Assembly: GCA_963792885.1 (NCBI GenBank)
Contig: CAWBXX010000001.1
Location: 744,001 to 808,000, forward strand
Direction: 5' to 3'
DNA from: DASWJZ01 sp963792885
GTDB taxonomy: Bacteria > Pseudomonadota > Alphaproteobacteria > Rhizobiales > Afifellaceae
Length of the DNA: 64,000 nt
Shown piece by piece: positions 8,719-19,780 of the stretch (the stretch's first letter is position 1; each line of letters begins with the position of its first letter). A model generated the notes under the pieces. The model worked only from the letters and a program-made list of their open reading frames with translations. It did not search any database and had not been told where the DNA came from. The position numbers were made by a program, and so were the translations under genes.

Positions 8719-11184
8719 TTGCATTTGCACGACCGGCAGCGCATAGAGCGGCAGCGAATGCAGCCGGCCATGGTCAGGCTTTGGCGGGCTTTGCGTCCGC
8801 TTCAGTCCGTCGTCACATTCATGAACACCGGCGCGCATCCGGATGACGAAACGAGCGCCATGCTCGCCGCTCTCGGCCTGCGCGACGGCGTGCGGACGGT
8901 CTTCGTCTGCTCCACGCGCGGCGAAGGCGGTCAGAATGCGCTCGGCAAGGAAAGCGGGAGTGATCTCGGCGCGCTCCGCACCCGCGAGATGGAGGTCGCC
9001 GCCGAGGCGATCGATCTTTCGGTGCGGTGGCTGTCTGAGGACCCGGCCGACACGATCACCGATTTCGGCTTCTCCAAGAGTGCCGAAGAGACCTTCGAGA
9101 AGTGGGGCGAGGAGCACACGATCGAGCGGCTCGTCCGGATCATACGGGAAGAGCGGCCGGACATCATTTGTCCGACCTTCCTTGATGTGCCTGGCCAGCA
9201 TGGTCATCATCGCGCGATGACGCGCGCCGCGCGCCGGGCCATCGATCTGGCCGCCGATGCGTCCGCCTTTCCGCATCACAATCGAAGAAGGTCTTTCGCC
9301 CTGGCAGGTGTCGAAGTTCTACCTTCCCGCCTGGTCGGGCGCGGGACGATCCTACGACGACGATCTTCCGCCACCGAACGCGACGCTCACGATCGACACT
9401 GGCGCCCGCGATCCAGTGCTCGGCGCGACCTATGCCCAGATCGCGCAGTGGTCGCGTGCTGGCCATGCCACGCAGGGGATGGGAGAGTGGGTCGAGGCGG
9501 CCGAGGAATCCTGTCTGCTGCATCTCGCGTGGAACGCCTTCGGGGAGACGGCGGAAGAGGCGAGCGTTCTCGACGGCCTGCCGAGGTCGCTGGCCGAGCT
9601 TGCAAGCGGGGCGGACGATACCGCGCTCCGCGATTTGCTGAGCCGAACCGATGAGAAGATCGCAGCCGCGGTCGCCGCCTGGCCACATGCGTCGCGCGTC
9701 TGCGAGGCCGCCGCCGATGCGCTCGCGGCGCTCCGTCCGGCGCTCAAGCTCGCGGGAAATTCGATCAAGCACCGGTTACTGCAGAAGGAGCGGCAACTCG
9801 CGCGCGTGCTGTTCGAGGCTTCCGGTCTGGTCGTGCGCGCGGCCGCGCGGCCGACACTCGCCGCCCCAGGGTCGAATATTGCGATCGACCTTCATCTGGA
9901 TGCACGGCGACGCGTTGATAGACGGTCCCCCGCAAATTTCGGTGGTCATAGCCGTCGGGCTGGCGCGCCGAGCCGTCCGTCCTTTCCGGATCGGGCGCGT
10001 TTCGTCTCCAGATCCCCGACGATGCGCCGCTTGGCGACGGCTATGCCGACCGCTTCACTCCGACCGGCATGAACGGTGCCGTGGGGCTCCTTGTCTCCTT
10101 CTCGATCAAAGGCGTAGACATCCGTCACCCGATCGATCTCGAGGAGCCGCTCGCATTGGCGCCCGCGATAGACGTTGTGGCGCACCCGGACGCCGTGATC
10201 TTGAACAGCGCGCTGCCGGCGACGGCGATCCGCTTCCGTATCTCGGCGCTAGCGACCTCTCCCGAGGTGCGCGGCGCGACGATCGAGCCGGATATCGAGC
10301 CTGGCTGGGCCTGCGAGCCTCAGCGGCTTGAGCTCGATTTTGCCGCCGGCAGGACGGCCAGCGACATCGCGATCAGCGGCAGGGGCGAAGCAGGCCTTTA
10401 TACATTTCCCCTCAAGGCGAATGGCAAGCCAGCGCTGACCTTGCGGCAATCGGACTATCGGCATACGGGCCGCGTCGCGCGAAGCGTTCCCGCCGCGATC
10501 CGCATGCGCGTGCTGGAGGCGGCGATCCCGACCGGTGTTCGCATCGGCTATGCCGGCAGCGGCAACGATCGCGTGGACCATTGGCTGCGGCAGCTCGGGC
10601 TCGATGTCGTCGCGCTCGATCCAGCCACCATCGCAGGCGGCGACCTCTCAAAATTCGACACCATCCTCGTCGGCGTGTTCGCCTTCGGGATGCGGCCGGA
10701 GCTCGCGGCAGCCGCCGCCCGACTTCACGACTTCGTTCGCGGAGGCGGAAACCTCGTCACCCTTTATCACCGGCCCTGGGACGGCTGGGATCCGAAGCAG
10801 GTCCCGCCGGCCTTTCTGAAGATCGGACAGCCGTCTCTTCGCTGGCGCGTCACCGACGAAAATGCGGCGGTCAAAGTCCTGGTGCCCAACCATCCCCTGT
10901 TGAACCAGCCGAACCATATCGCCGCCGGCGATTGGGAGGGCTGGCACAAGGAGCGCGGCCTCTACTTTGCGGCAGAATGGGACTCCGTCTACCGGCCGCT
11001 TTTGTCGATGGCGGATCCGGGGGAAGAGCCGCTGCAAGGCGCGCTCCTCTCCGCGGAGATCGGGAAGGGGCGACACACCCACACCAGCCTCGTCTTGCAC
11101 CACCAGATGGAACACCTCGTGCCGGGTGCGTTCCGCCTCATGGCAAATCTTGTCACGCCGCGGAGCGTTCGAAGCTCTCGTTGA
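8719..11184 (+). CDS. PIG-L family deacetylase with C-terminal glutamine-amidotransferase-like domain, three frameshifts
   Basis: One long gene, about 820 residues after correction, read in three frames. The N-terminal PIG-L (LmbE) domain has the zinc motif TGAHPDDE and a later GQHGHHRAM. These metalloenzymes deacetylate N-acetylglucosaminyl compounds. The centre (LSPWQVSKFYLPAWSGAG, then a helical stretch) lies in the next frame. A beta-rich part (GDALIDGPPQISVV, then PSGWRAEPSVLSGSGAFRL) follows. The C-terminal class-I glutamine-amidotransferase-like fold (FDTILVGVFAFGMRPEL, FVRGGGNLVTLYH) ends at 11184. Frame changes lie near 9280, 9903 and 9951, each explained by one extra base. The TTG at 8719 behind GGGAG is the likely start; ATG 8758 is an alternative. 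It is divergent from the importer operon, so deacylation of its substrate is inferred. Confidence 0.82.
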
Positions 11185-11253
11185 TCCCCGTTGCTCTTTG
11201 AGAACTCCAATTCCGGCGATCAGCCCACCTCAGCCTCGGCCTACGCCGCTGGC

Positions 11254-13503
11254 CTACATTAGGTCTTCGATTCTGACTGGAAACCGGCGGACCCGAATCC
11301 CGGTCGCATGCCAGATCGCATTCGCCACAGCACCGGCTGAACCCGTGATGCCGATCTCGCCGACGCCCTTGATGCCGAGCCCGTTCACATGAGGGTCGTC
11401 CTCGTGAATGAGCAGCGCTTCGAGCGACGGCACATCGGCATTCACCGGCACGTGGTATTCGCCGAGGTCGGCATTCATCACCCTGCCGCTACGCCGATCG
11501 ACGATCGCTCCTTCGTGCAGCGCGAAGGACACGCCCCAGATCATACCGCCGAGGAGCTGGCTGCGCGCCAGATGGGGGTTGATGATCCGGCCGGCGGCGA
11601 AGGCGCCCACAAGGCGGGTGGCGCGCACCTGGCCGAGATCGGGATCGACCTTCACTTCGGCGAAGACCGCACCATGCGCCTGCATCGCGTAGTCGTTGGC
11701 GGTCGCGGGATCGCGCGCACCCTTGCCTTCGCCCTTCAGTTCCTGAAGCTCGGCACGGGCGAGGATTTCGGCGTAACCTTCGCTGCGCGTCTCGTCATCC
11801 TTCACATGCAGCCTGCCCCCGCGCGCAACCACACCGGCATTGCCTGCTCCGAAGAGCGGCGACGCCGGATCGGACGTCGCAAGGGCTGCGAGCTTGGCGA
11901 TCGCGTCACCACCGGCCGCGTCGAGGGCCGCGCCGGCCGTCGCCGTATGACCCGAGCCGCCGGCGACGCCGCCGTCAGGCAGGTCGGAGTGGCCGGCACG
12001 GAATTCGATCTGGTCGATGTGGAGCCCCAGCCCGTCGGCGGCGATCTGGGCGAGCGAGGTCAAAGCCCCCTGCCCCATGTCGATGGCGCTGGTCTCGACG
12101 AGAGCCGTCCCGTCGCCGCGCAGCGTGGCGCGCGCCTCCGCCGCAAACATCGGCGCGTGGAAGATCGCAGTTCCCATGCCCCAGCCCACGAGGAAGCCGT
12201 CATCGTCGCGCATCTGACGCGGCTTCAGCGGCCGCCCGGACCAGCCGAACGCCTTCGCACCCTCCGCGTAGCATTCGCGTAGCGCCTTCGATGAGTAGGG
12301 CTTGCCCATGATCGGATCGACCTCTGCGTAGTTCCTGAGGCGGAACTCGAGCGGATCCATGCCGCAGGCTTCGGCCGCCTCGTCCATCGCCACCTCGAGC
12401 GCCGCCGAGCCGGACGCCTCGCCCGGAGCGCGCATCGGGCCGGGCGTGCCGACATCGTTGCGCACGCCCTCATGCGTGCTGGCAATCGCCGCTGCCGCAT
12501 AGGTGGCGCGGGAGGCGGCGCCGGCCGGTTCGATCATGTCTTCGAAGCTGCTCGTCGCGGCAATGACGTGATGGTCGAGCGCAATCAGGCCCGCGTCGGG
12601 TTGCATGCCGAGCCTGAAACGCTGCCGCGTGGCGGCGCGGTGACCGACCGGCCCGAACATCTGGGCACGCGTCAGCACGAGCTTCACCGGCCGCTTCAAC
12701 ATGCGCGCCGCGAGCACCGCGAGGATGTACGGTCCATTCTGGATCGCCTTCGAGCCGAAGCCGCCGCCGATGAAGGGCGTGCGGATCAGCACGTTCTCCG
12801 CCGGTATGCCGAAGAAGTCGGCGAAACTGCTGCGCGACAGCACCGGCGCCTGGTTCGGTGTGTCGAGCGTCAGCTTGTCGCCGTCCCATGCCGCGACGAT
12901 TGCGTGCGGCTCCATGGCGTTGTGGTACTGCGCCGGAGTTTCGCACGTCGTCTCGGTTCTCCGCGCGGCCGAAGCGAGACCCGCCTCCACGTCGCCGCGC
13001 GTGACGTTCGCGGGCATGCCGAAGCCGACCGCCTCGGGCTTGAAGCGTTTGCCGTCGAGCCCAACGCGGGCCGGCTCCACCTCGTAGCGCGGCGAAAGCA
13101 GCGCCGCACCTTCGGTGGCTGCTTCGAGCGTCTCCGCGACGACAAGCGCGATCGGCTGATTGGCGTAGCGCACGCGGTCGTTCTGCAGGGCCTCGAAACG
13201 GAAGGAGAAGAGACCGCTCTTCACATCCGGATCGCTCGCAAGCGGCGGTCGGTTGGCGGGCGTGATCACCTCGACGACTCCGGGATGAGCCTTGGCGGCG
13301 TCGACATCGAGATGGGTGACGCGGCCGCGTGCGATCGTGCTGACGGCACAGACCGCGTAGAGCATCCCTCCGGGGTGGTTGTCCGCCGCGTACATCGCAC
13401 GCCCGGTGACCTTGAGGACGCCGTCACGACGGGTGAGCGGTTGACCGGAATTCGAGCCGTAGCGGCGATGGGGCGAAACTTGGATGGGAACGATCTCAGG
13501 CAT
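11254..13503 (-). CDS. Xanthine dehydrogenase-family molybdopterin-binding subunit (YagR/CoxL-like)
   Basis: A 749-residue large subunit of a molybdenum hydroxylase that binds molybdopterin cytosine dinucleotide and oxidises an aldehyde or N-heterocycle. The N-terminal domain begins RRDGVLKVTGRAMYAAD. Later motifs include GGGFGSK, APGEASGSAALEVAMDE and, near the C-terminus, KGVGEIG with the catalytic Glu of the family. The start is the ATG at 13503 (MPEIVPIQ), which overlaps the end of the FAD-subunit gene by 8 bases; sequence upstream in this frame is spurious. It is the last gene of a three-gene operon in the usual small-medium-large order. The substrate is not readable. Confidence 0.92.
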   Translation of the reverse strand: MPEIVPIQVSPHRRYGSNSGQPLTRRDGVLKVTGRAMYAADNHPGGMLYAVCAVSTIARGRVTHLDVDAAKAHPGVVEVITPANRPPLASDPDVKSGLFSFRFEALQNDRVRYANQPIALVVAETLEAATEGAALLSPRYEVEPARVGLDGKRFKPEAVGFGMPANVTRGDVEAGLASAARRTETTCETPAQYHNAMEPHAIVAAWDGDKLTLDTPNQAPVLSRSSFADFFGIPAENVLIRTPFIGGGFGSKAIQNGPYILAVLAARMLKRPVKLVLTRAQMFGPVGHRAATRQRFRLGMQPDAGLIALDHHVIAATSSFEDMIEPAGAASRATYAAAAIASTHEGVRNDVGTPGPMRAPGEASGSAALEVAMDEAAEACGMDPLEFRLRNYAEVDPIMGKPYSSKALRECYAEGAKAFGWSGRPLKPRQMRDDDGFLVGWGMGTAIFHAPMFAAEARATLRGDGTALVETSAIDMGQGALTSLAQIAADGLGLHIDQIEFRAGHSDLPDGGVAGGSGHTATAGAALDAAGGDAIAKLAALATSDPASPLFGAGNAGVVARGGRLHVKDDETRSEGYAEILARAELQELKGEGKGARDPATANDYAMQAHGAVFAEVKVDPDLGQVRATRLVGAFAAGRIINPHLARSQLLGGMIWGVSFALHEGAIVDRRSGRVMNADLGEYHVPVNADVPSLEALLIHEDDPHVNGLGIKGVGEIGITGSAGAVANAIWHATGIRVRRFPVRIEDLM

Positions 13504-14553
13504 TTTGGTGCACTCCGAGAACGGAGGAGAATGGTGAGGCCGGAAGGGCGGGAAGGCGCTCTGGCGTTCCCGCGGCCGCGCGCGCGAGGGCGCGCACGAC
13601 GATCCTCTTGGCGAGGTCGATCTTGAAGGCGTTGTCGCCGGACGATCTTGCGTCGGCGAGTGCGGCCTCGGCGGCCCGCCGGAACGCCGCCACGTCCGCG
13701 CTCGCGCCCTTAAGCGCGTCCTCCGCCGCGCGGGACCGCCAGGGCTTTGGCGCGACGCCGCCGAGAGCAAGCCGCGCGCTTCGGATCGTGCCGTCCTCAA
13801 GCTCGAGCGCCGCGGCGGCGGACACGACCGCAAACGCGAAAGACGTGCGTTCGCGAAGCTTCAGATAGCGCGCATGCGGAGCGAAACCCGCCGCATCAGC
13901 CGGGAGGCGAAGAGCGACGATCAGGTCTCCGGGCTCCAACGCGGTTTCCTGCTCCGGCGTGTCTCCGGGCAATCGGTGAAGGTCTTCGAGCGCAATCTCG
14001 CGCCGACCCTTCCTGCCTTCGATCTCGACGACAGCATCGAGGGCGGTCAGAGGCACACAGACGTCAGACGGATGCGTCGCGATGCAGTGTTCGCTCCAGC
14101 CGAGAATCGCGTGCAGCCAATTCTCGCCATGGAGCGCGTCGCACCCGGAACCCGGCTCACGCCGGTTGCAGGCGCTGGCGGCATCGTAGAAGTAGCTGCA
14201 GCGGGTGCGCTGCATGAGATTGCCGCCGACCGTCGCGGCGTTGCGAAGCTGAGCTGACGCGCCGGACAGAAGTGCTTCAACGACGGCCGGATAGGACCGG
14301 GCGAAATCCGGGTCGTGGGCGAGGTCGGCATTGCGGACGAGCGCGCCGATGCGCATGCCCCCGTCGGCAAGCCGCTCGATCCGGTCGAGGCCAGGCAGAC
14401 GCGTGACGTCGACCAGACGGTCGGGCCGGATGGCGCCGCCTTTCATCAGGTCGAGAAATTCGTGCCCGCGGCGAGGTAGGCGGAACCCGGCTCGGCCGCC
14501 GCCGCAACCGCTTCCGGAACCGTCGTGGGTCTCACATAGTCGAAGTGTTTCAT
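13496..14553 (-). CDS. Xanthine dehydrogenase-family FAD-binding subunit (YagS-like), frameshifted
   Basis: Medium subunit passing electrons between the Mo subunit and the acceptor. The N-terminus MKHFDYVRPTTVPEAV runs to YLAAGTN in one frame and continues as FLDLMKGGAIRPDRLVDVTRL in the next. One missing A in the AAA run near 14456-14458 explains the break. FAD-binding motifs YLAAGTN and ATVGGNLMQ are seen. The insertion with RCSYFYD and CNRREPGSGCDAL carries the Cys residues that hold an extra Fe-S cluster in the YagS branch. The ATG at 14553 overlaps the stop of the 2Fe-2S gene by 4 bases. Corrected length is about 352 residues, close to the family norm. Confidence 0.88.
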
Positions 14554-15047
14554 GCCGCACTCCTCCGGTCCTGCTTTGCGATGCTCTTCTGCGCCTCGAG
14601 CACCGCCTCGGTGATTCCCTGATAGGCGCCGCACCGGCAGAGATTGCCGCTCATGCCCTCGCGGATGCGCTCGGGATCACTCCCGGCCTGCCCTTCCCCG
14701 ATCAAGCCCACCGCGCTCATGATCTGTCCGGGCGTGCAGAAGCCGCATTGGAATCCGTCATGGGCGATGAAGGCGGCCTGGACCGGATGAAGCTTGTCGC
14801 CATCGGCAAGGCCTTCGATGGTGACGACCTCCGCGCCGTCCAGGCTCAGCGCAAGAGCGAGGCAGGAATTGATTCGCCGGCCGTCGACGAGGACGGTGCA
14901 GGCGCCGCACTGCCCGCGGTCGCAGCCTTTTTTGGTTCCGGTCAGGTCGAGGCGCTCGCGCAAGAGGTCGAGAAGCGTCACGCGCGGATCCTCGAGGTCG
15001 ACGGCTCTGCGCTCACCGTTCACGGTGAGGCTGATGCAAGAGTTCAT
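14550..15047 (-). CDS. 2Fe-2S iron-sulfur subunit of molybdenum hydroxylase (YagT-like)
   Basis: A 165-residue small subunit with two [2Fe-2S] domains. The plant-ferredoxin-like cluster uses the Cys residues of KKGCDRGQCGACTVLVDGR and INSC. The C-terminal helical domain has GFQCGFCTPGQIMS and GNLCRCGAYQGI. No signal peptide or Tat motif is seen, so the enzyme is probably cytoplasmic, unlike E. coli YagT (PaoA). It is the first gene of the operon, transcribed away from the TetR gene at 15257. Confidence 0.95.
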   Translation of the reverse strand: MNSCISLTVNGERRAVDLEDPRVTLLDLLRERLDLTGTKKGCDRGQCGACTVLVDGRRINSCLALALSLDGAEVVTIEGLADGDKLHPVQAAFIAHDGFQCGFCTPGQIMSAVGLIGEGQAGSDPERIREGMSGNLCRCGAYQGITEAVLEAQKSIAKQDRRSAA

Positions 15048-15206
15048 GCGAGACTCCGATCAGTCCAGCGTTACCGTCGTAGAAATCAGGGGTGCCGGAC
15101 GGCTATGAAGGGTGCCCAAGTGGCACTGTCGGTCGATGGTGAAGCGGCCTGGTCGCCCGGGCCGATGCGGGGGGTGTCTATGCTTCAGCACCCAAAAGCT
15201 ACTATA

Positions 15207-15221
15207 CGGAGGATGCCTCCG
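15207..15221. promoter_or_regulatory. Inverted repeat, candidate TetR operator
   Basis: Perfect 6-bp arms CGGAGG and CCTCCG separated by ATG lie between the divergent molybdenum-hydroxylase operon and the TetR gene, 36 bases before the TetR start. The place suits an autoregulatory operator. It resembles a Shine-Dalgarno sequence by chance, so the assignment is tentative. Confidence 0.4.
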
Positions 15222-15256
15222 GTTTTCAAGAGGTAAGGAGCATTTAGTCAGGCGAA

Positions 15257-15838
15257 ATGCCAGGCCATTCCGAAAAGTCCCGGCGCAGGCCCCGCTCCGA
15301 CGCGATCCGCAACCGCGAGCTTCTGCTCGAGGCGGCCGCCGCGGTCTTCAGTGCCGGCGGACCCGACGCAAGCCTCGAGGCCGTGGCAAGGCGCGCGGGC
15401 GTCGGGATCGGAACGCTCTATCGCCACTTCCCGACGCGCGAAGCCTTGTTCGAGGCGGTCTATCGCCACGAGGTGGATCAGCTCGGCGAGCTTGCAGAAC
15501 AGTTAGGGAGGGAAGCCGCTCCCGTCGAGGCCCTGCGGCGCTGGCTGCACGCCAATGTCCGTCTGGTCGCTACGAAGAAGGGAATGCTGGCGGCTCTGGC
15601 TCTTGCGGCGTACGGCCCGTCGGAGCTCTACGCCTATTCGATCGACCGCCTGACGAGGGCCGTCGGCTCGCTGCTCGACCGCGCCATTGCCGCCGGCGAG
15701 ATACGCGCGGACGTCACGCCTGAAGAGCTTCTGCAAGCGCTCGTGGGCATCTGCTACAACATGTACAACAAGCCCGATTGGCAAAAGACCGTGCTGCGTC
15801 TGGTCGATATCTTCGTCGATGGCCTTCGCAAGCGCTGA
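15257..15838 (+). CDS. TetR/AcrR family transcriptional regulator
   Basis: A 193-residue regulator. The N-terminal helix-turn-helix domain spans about residues 18-62 and contains ASLEAVARRAGVGIGTLYRHFPTREALFEAVY, the standard TetR recognition region. The C-terminal half is helical and of the type seen in TetR regulators of oxidoreductases. It lies divergently beside the molybdenum hydroxylase operon, which it probably represses. It converges on glpV, with the glp terminator between them. Confidence 0.92.
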   Translation: MPGHSEKSRRRPRSDAIRNRELLLEAAAAVFSAGGPDASLEAVARRAGVGIGTLYRHFPTREALFEAVYRHEVDQLGELAEQLGREAAPVEALRRWLHANVRLVATKKGMLAALALAAYGPSELYAYSIDRLTRAVGSLLDRAIAAGEIRADVTPEELLQALVGICYNMYNKPDWQKTVLRLVDIFVDGLRKR

Positions 15839-15892
15839 CGCTGCCTCGACACCCTCACTTGGCGTCTTTCTGTACGCGCGGCCGGTCCAAGC

Positions 15893-15925
15893 AAAAAGGC
15901 ATGGCCGGGGGTTCCGGCCATGCCT
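15893..15925 (-). terminator. Rho-independent terminator of the glp operon
   Basis: Arms 15897-15908 and 15914-15925 form a perfect 12-bp stem (AGGCATGGCCGG and its complement) with a 5-base loop. On the minus strand the stem is followed by a run of five T. It lies 25 bases beyond the glpV stop codon. Confidence 0.85.
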
Positions 15926-15949
15926 CGTCTTCAACGATCGTTCGCCGAT

Positions 15950-17693
<1,744 letters not shown>

Positions 17694-17754
17694 TGGCTTT
17701 ACCTCCCTTTTCTCATCAAAAACGCCGGCCGACGGCCGACAACCCCCTGATGCC

Positions 17755-18051
17755 TCACACCCATCGGAACACCGCGAAGGCGTAAATGAGCGAGAGGCCA
17801 AGAGCCCACCAAAGGTTCGGGCCGACGAGCCCGAGCCAAGCCAGATGAATGAACGCGCTGCCGAGCAGCGAAATGAAGAGCCGGTCGCCGCGCGTCGTGT
17901 CGAGCCCGAGGATGCCGTGACGCGGGCCGCCGCCGGGCGACGCCATCTCCCACGCCGTCATCCCGCACAGCATCAGGAAGATCACGACGAAGAAGGTGGC
18001 GGTCTGCCACGTCCACGCCATCCAGGAGAGGTCGAAGATGGTTCCCTCCAT
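17755..18051 (-). CDS. glpU: Small membrane protein GlpU (DUF2160)
   Basis: A 98-residue membrane protein with three hydrophobic segments (about residues 15-35, 57-75 and 79-96). DUF2160 proteins occur next to rhizobial glycerol ABC transporters; their exact role is not established. The ATG at 18051 shares a base with the glpQ stop codon (TGATG), so the two are translationally coupled. Confidence 0.88.
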   Translation of the reverse strand: MEGTIFDLSWMAWTWQTATFFVVIFLMLCGMTAWEMASPGGGPRHGILGLDTTRGDRLFISLLGSAFIHLAWLGLVGPNLWWALGLSLIYAFAVFRWV

Positions 18052-18914
18052 CAGACCCTCCCGAGGGCGAAGCCCTTGGCGATGTAATTGCGCACGAAAT
18101 AGATGACGACGGCGCCGGGGATCAGTGTCAGCACGCCGGCCGCGGCGAGGAGCCCGAGCTCGTAGCCCGAGGTGCTCGCCGTCCGCGTCATCACCGCCGC
18201 GATCGGCTTCGCCGCGACCGAGGTCAGCGTCTTTGCGAGCAGAAGCTCGACCCAGGAGAACATGAAGCAGAAGAAGGCGGTCACGCCGATGCCCGAAGCG
18301 ATCAGCGGCATGAAGATCTTCACGAAGAATTTCGGGAAGGAGTAGCCGTCGATGTAGGCGGTCTCGTCGATCTCCTTCGGGACGCCCGACATGAAGCCTT
18401 CGAGAATCCACACCGCCAGCGGCACGTTGAAGAGGCAGTGCGCGAGTGCCACTGCGATCGGCGTGTCGAAGAGCCCGATCGCCGAATAGAGCTGGAAGAA
18501 GGGGAGCGCGAACACCGCCGGCGGCGCCATGCGGTTGGTCAGGAGCCAGAAGAAGAGATGCTTGTCGCCGACGAAACGATAGCGCGAGAAGGCATAGGCC
18601 GCCGGCAGCGCCGCCGTCACCGAGATGACCATGTTCATGGTCACGTACATGATGGAGTTGCGGTAGCCGTTGTACCAGGTCGGGTCGGTGAAGATCTCGT
18701 GATAGCTCGCCAGCGTGAAGCGGTGCGGCCACAGCGTGAGGCCGCCCAGAATCTCGTTCGTCGTCTTGAACGACATGTTGAGGAGCCAATAGATCGGCAC
18801 TAGCAGGAAGAGGATGTAGATAGCCGGGATCAGCCAGCTCAGGCCGACGCGCGCCGTGGAGCGCTGGTGCTCGCGCGTTGCGAGGATCGCGGATGTGGAG
18901 GTCACGTCGGTCAT
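18051..18914 (-). CDS. glpQ: Glycerol ABC transporter permease GlpQ
   Basis: A 287-residue MalG-type permease. The first membrane helix (LIPAIYILFLLVPIYWLL) follows a polar N-terminus. The EAA-like loop is EIDETAYIDGYSFPKFFVKIFMP, and the C-terminus is FVRNYIAKGFALGRV. The ATG at 18914 overlaps the glpP stop by 4 bases. With GlpP it forms the glycerol channel. It is unrelated to the E. coli phosphodiesterase of the same name. Confidence 0.9.
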   Translation of the reverse strand: MTDVTSTSAILATREHQRSTARVGLSWLIPAIYILFLLVPIYWLLNMSFKTTNEILGGLTLWPHRFTLASYHEIFTDPTWYNGYRNSIMYVTMNMVISVTAALPAAYAFSRYRFVGDKHLFFWLLTNRMAPPAVFALPFFQLYSAIGLFDTPIAVALAHCLFNVPLAVWILEGFMSGVPKEIDETAYIDGYSFPKFFVKIFMPLIASGIGVTAFFCFMFSWVELLLAKTLTSVAAKPIAAVMTRTASTSGYELGLLAAAGVLTLIPGAVVIYFVRNYIAKGFALGRV

Positions 18915-19777
18915 GACTGCTCCTCGTTGCGCATCATCAGCGTGTAGAAGACCCAACTCATGAGCAGCACGATCAGGAAGTAGATGATCGACATCGCCGC
19001 CGCCGGCCCAAGGTCGAACTGCCCGAGCGCCACCTTCACGAGATCGATCGACAGGAATGTCGTGGCGTTGCCAGGACCGCCGCCGGTCAGCACAGCCGGC
19101 TCCGTGTAGATCATGAAGGAATCCATGAAGCGGAGCAGGATCGCGATCGTCAGCACGCGCTTCATCTTCGGCAGCTGGATGTAGCGGAACACCGACCAGC
19201 GAGACGCCGCGTCGATCTTGGCCGCCTGGTAGTAGGCGTCGGGGATCGAGATCAGCCCGGCATAGGCGAGGAGCACGACGAGCGAGGTCCAATGCCAGAC
19301 GTCCATCAGGATGATGGTGAACCACGCATCGATCGGATGGCGCGTGTAATTGTAGTCGAAGCCGATGGCGTTCAGCGTGTGGCCGAGAAGACCGATGTCC
19401 GGCAGCGCGAAGATGTTCCAGATCGCGCCGACGACGTTCCACGGGATAAGGAGCGGCAGCGCCATCAGCACGAGGCAGACGGAGACCCACACGCCGCGCC
19501 GCGGCATCGCAAGTGCGATGACGACTCCGAGCGGGACCTCGATGATGAGGATGATGAATGTGAAGGCCAGCTGGCGACCGAGCGCGGCGTGGAAGCGGTC
19601 GGACTGCAGCACGTCCTGGAACCAGCCGACGCCGTGGAAGAAGAAGATGTTGCCGCCGAACGTCTCCTGCACCGAGTAGTTCACCACCGTCATAAGCGGG
19701 ATGAGGGCGTTGAAGGCCACCAGGAGGAGTACCGGCAGCACCAGGAACCAGGCGCGGTTATTGAGGGTCTTGTCCAT
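18911..19777 (-). CDS. glpP: Glycerol ABC transporter permease GlpP
   Basis: A 288-residue permease with six membrane segments, starting MDKTLNNRAWFLVLPVLLL. The ATPase-docking loop is YYQAAKIDAASRWSVFRYIQLP, and a conserved periplasmic stretch reads GGGPGNATTFLS. It starts 3 bases after the glpT stop codon. It pairs with GlpQ. The name follows the rhizobial operon, not the Bacillus antiterminator. Confidence 0.9.
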   Translation of the reverse strand: MDKTLNNRAWFLVLPVLLLVAFNALIPLMTVVNYSVQETFGGNIFFFHGVGWFQDVLQSDRFHAALGRQLAFTFIILIIEVPLGVVIALAMPRRGVWVSVCLVLMALPLLIPWNVVGAIWNIFALPDIGLLGHTLNAIGFDYNYTRHPIDAWFTIILMDVWHWTSLVVLLAYAGLISIPDAYYQAAKIDAASRWSVFRYIQLPKMKRVLTIAILLRFMDSFMIYTEPAVLTGGGPGNATTFLSIDLVKVALGQFDLGPAAAMSIIYFLIVLLMSWVFYTLMMRNEEQS

Positions 19778-19780
19778 GGC

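Noticed and set aside
15207..15221. Reading the CGGAGG/CCTCCG repeat as the Shine-Dalgarno of a gene
   Set aside because: It is 36 bases from the nearest start codon, too far for translation initiation, so it is listed as a possible operator only.
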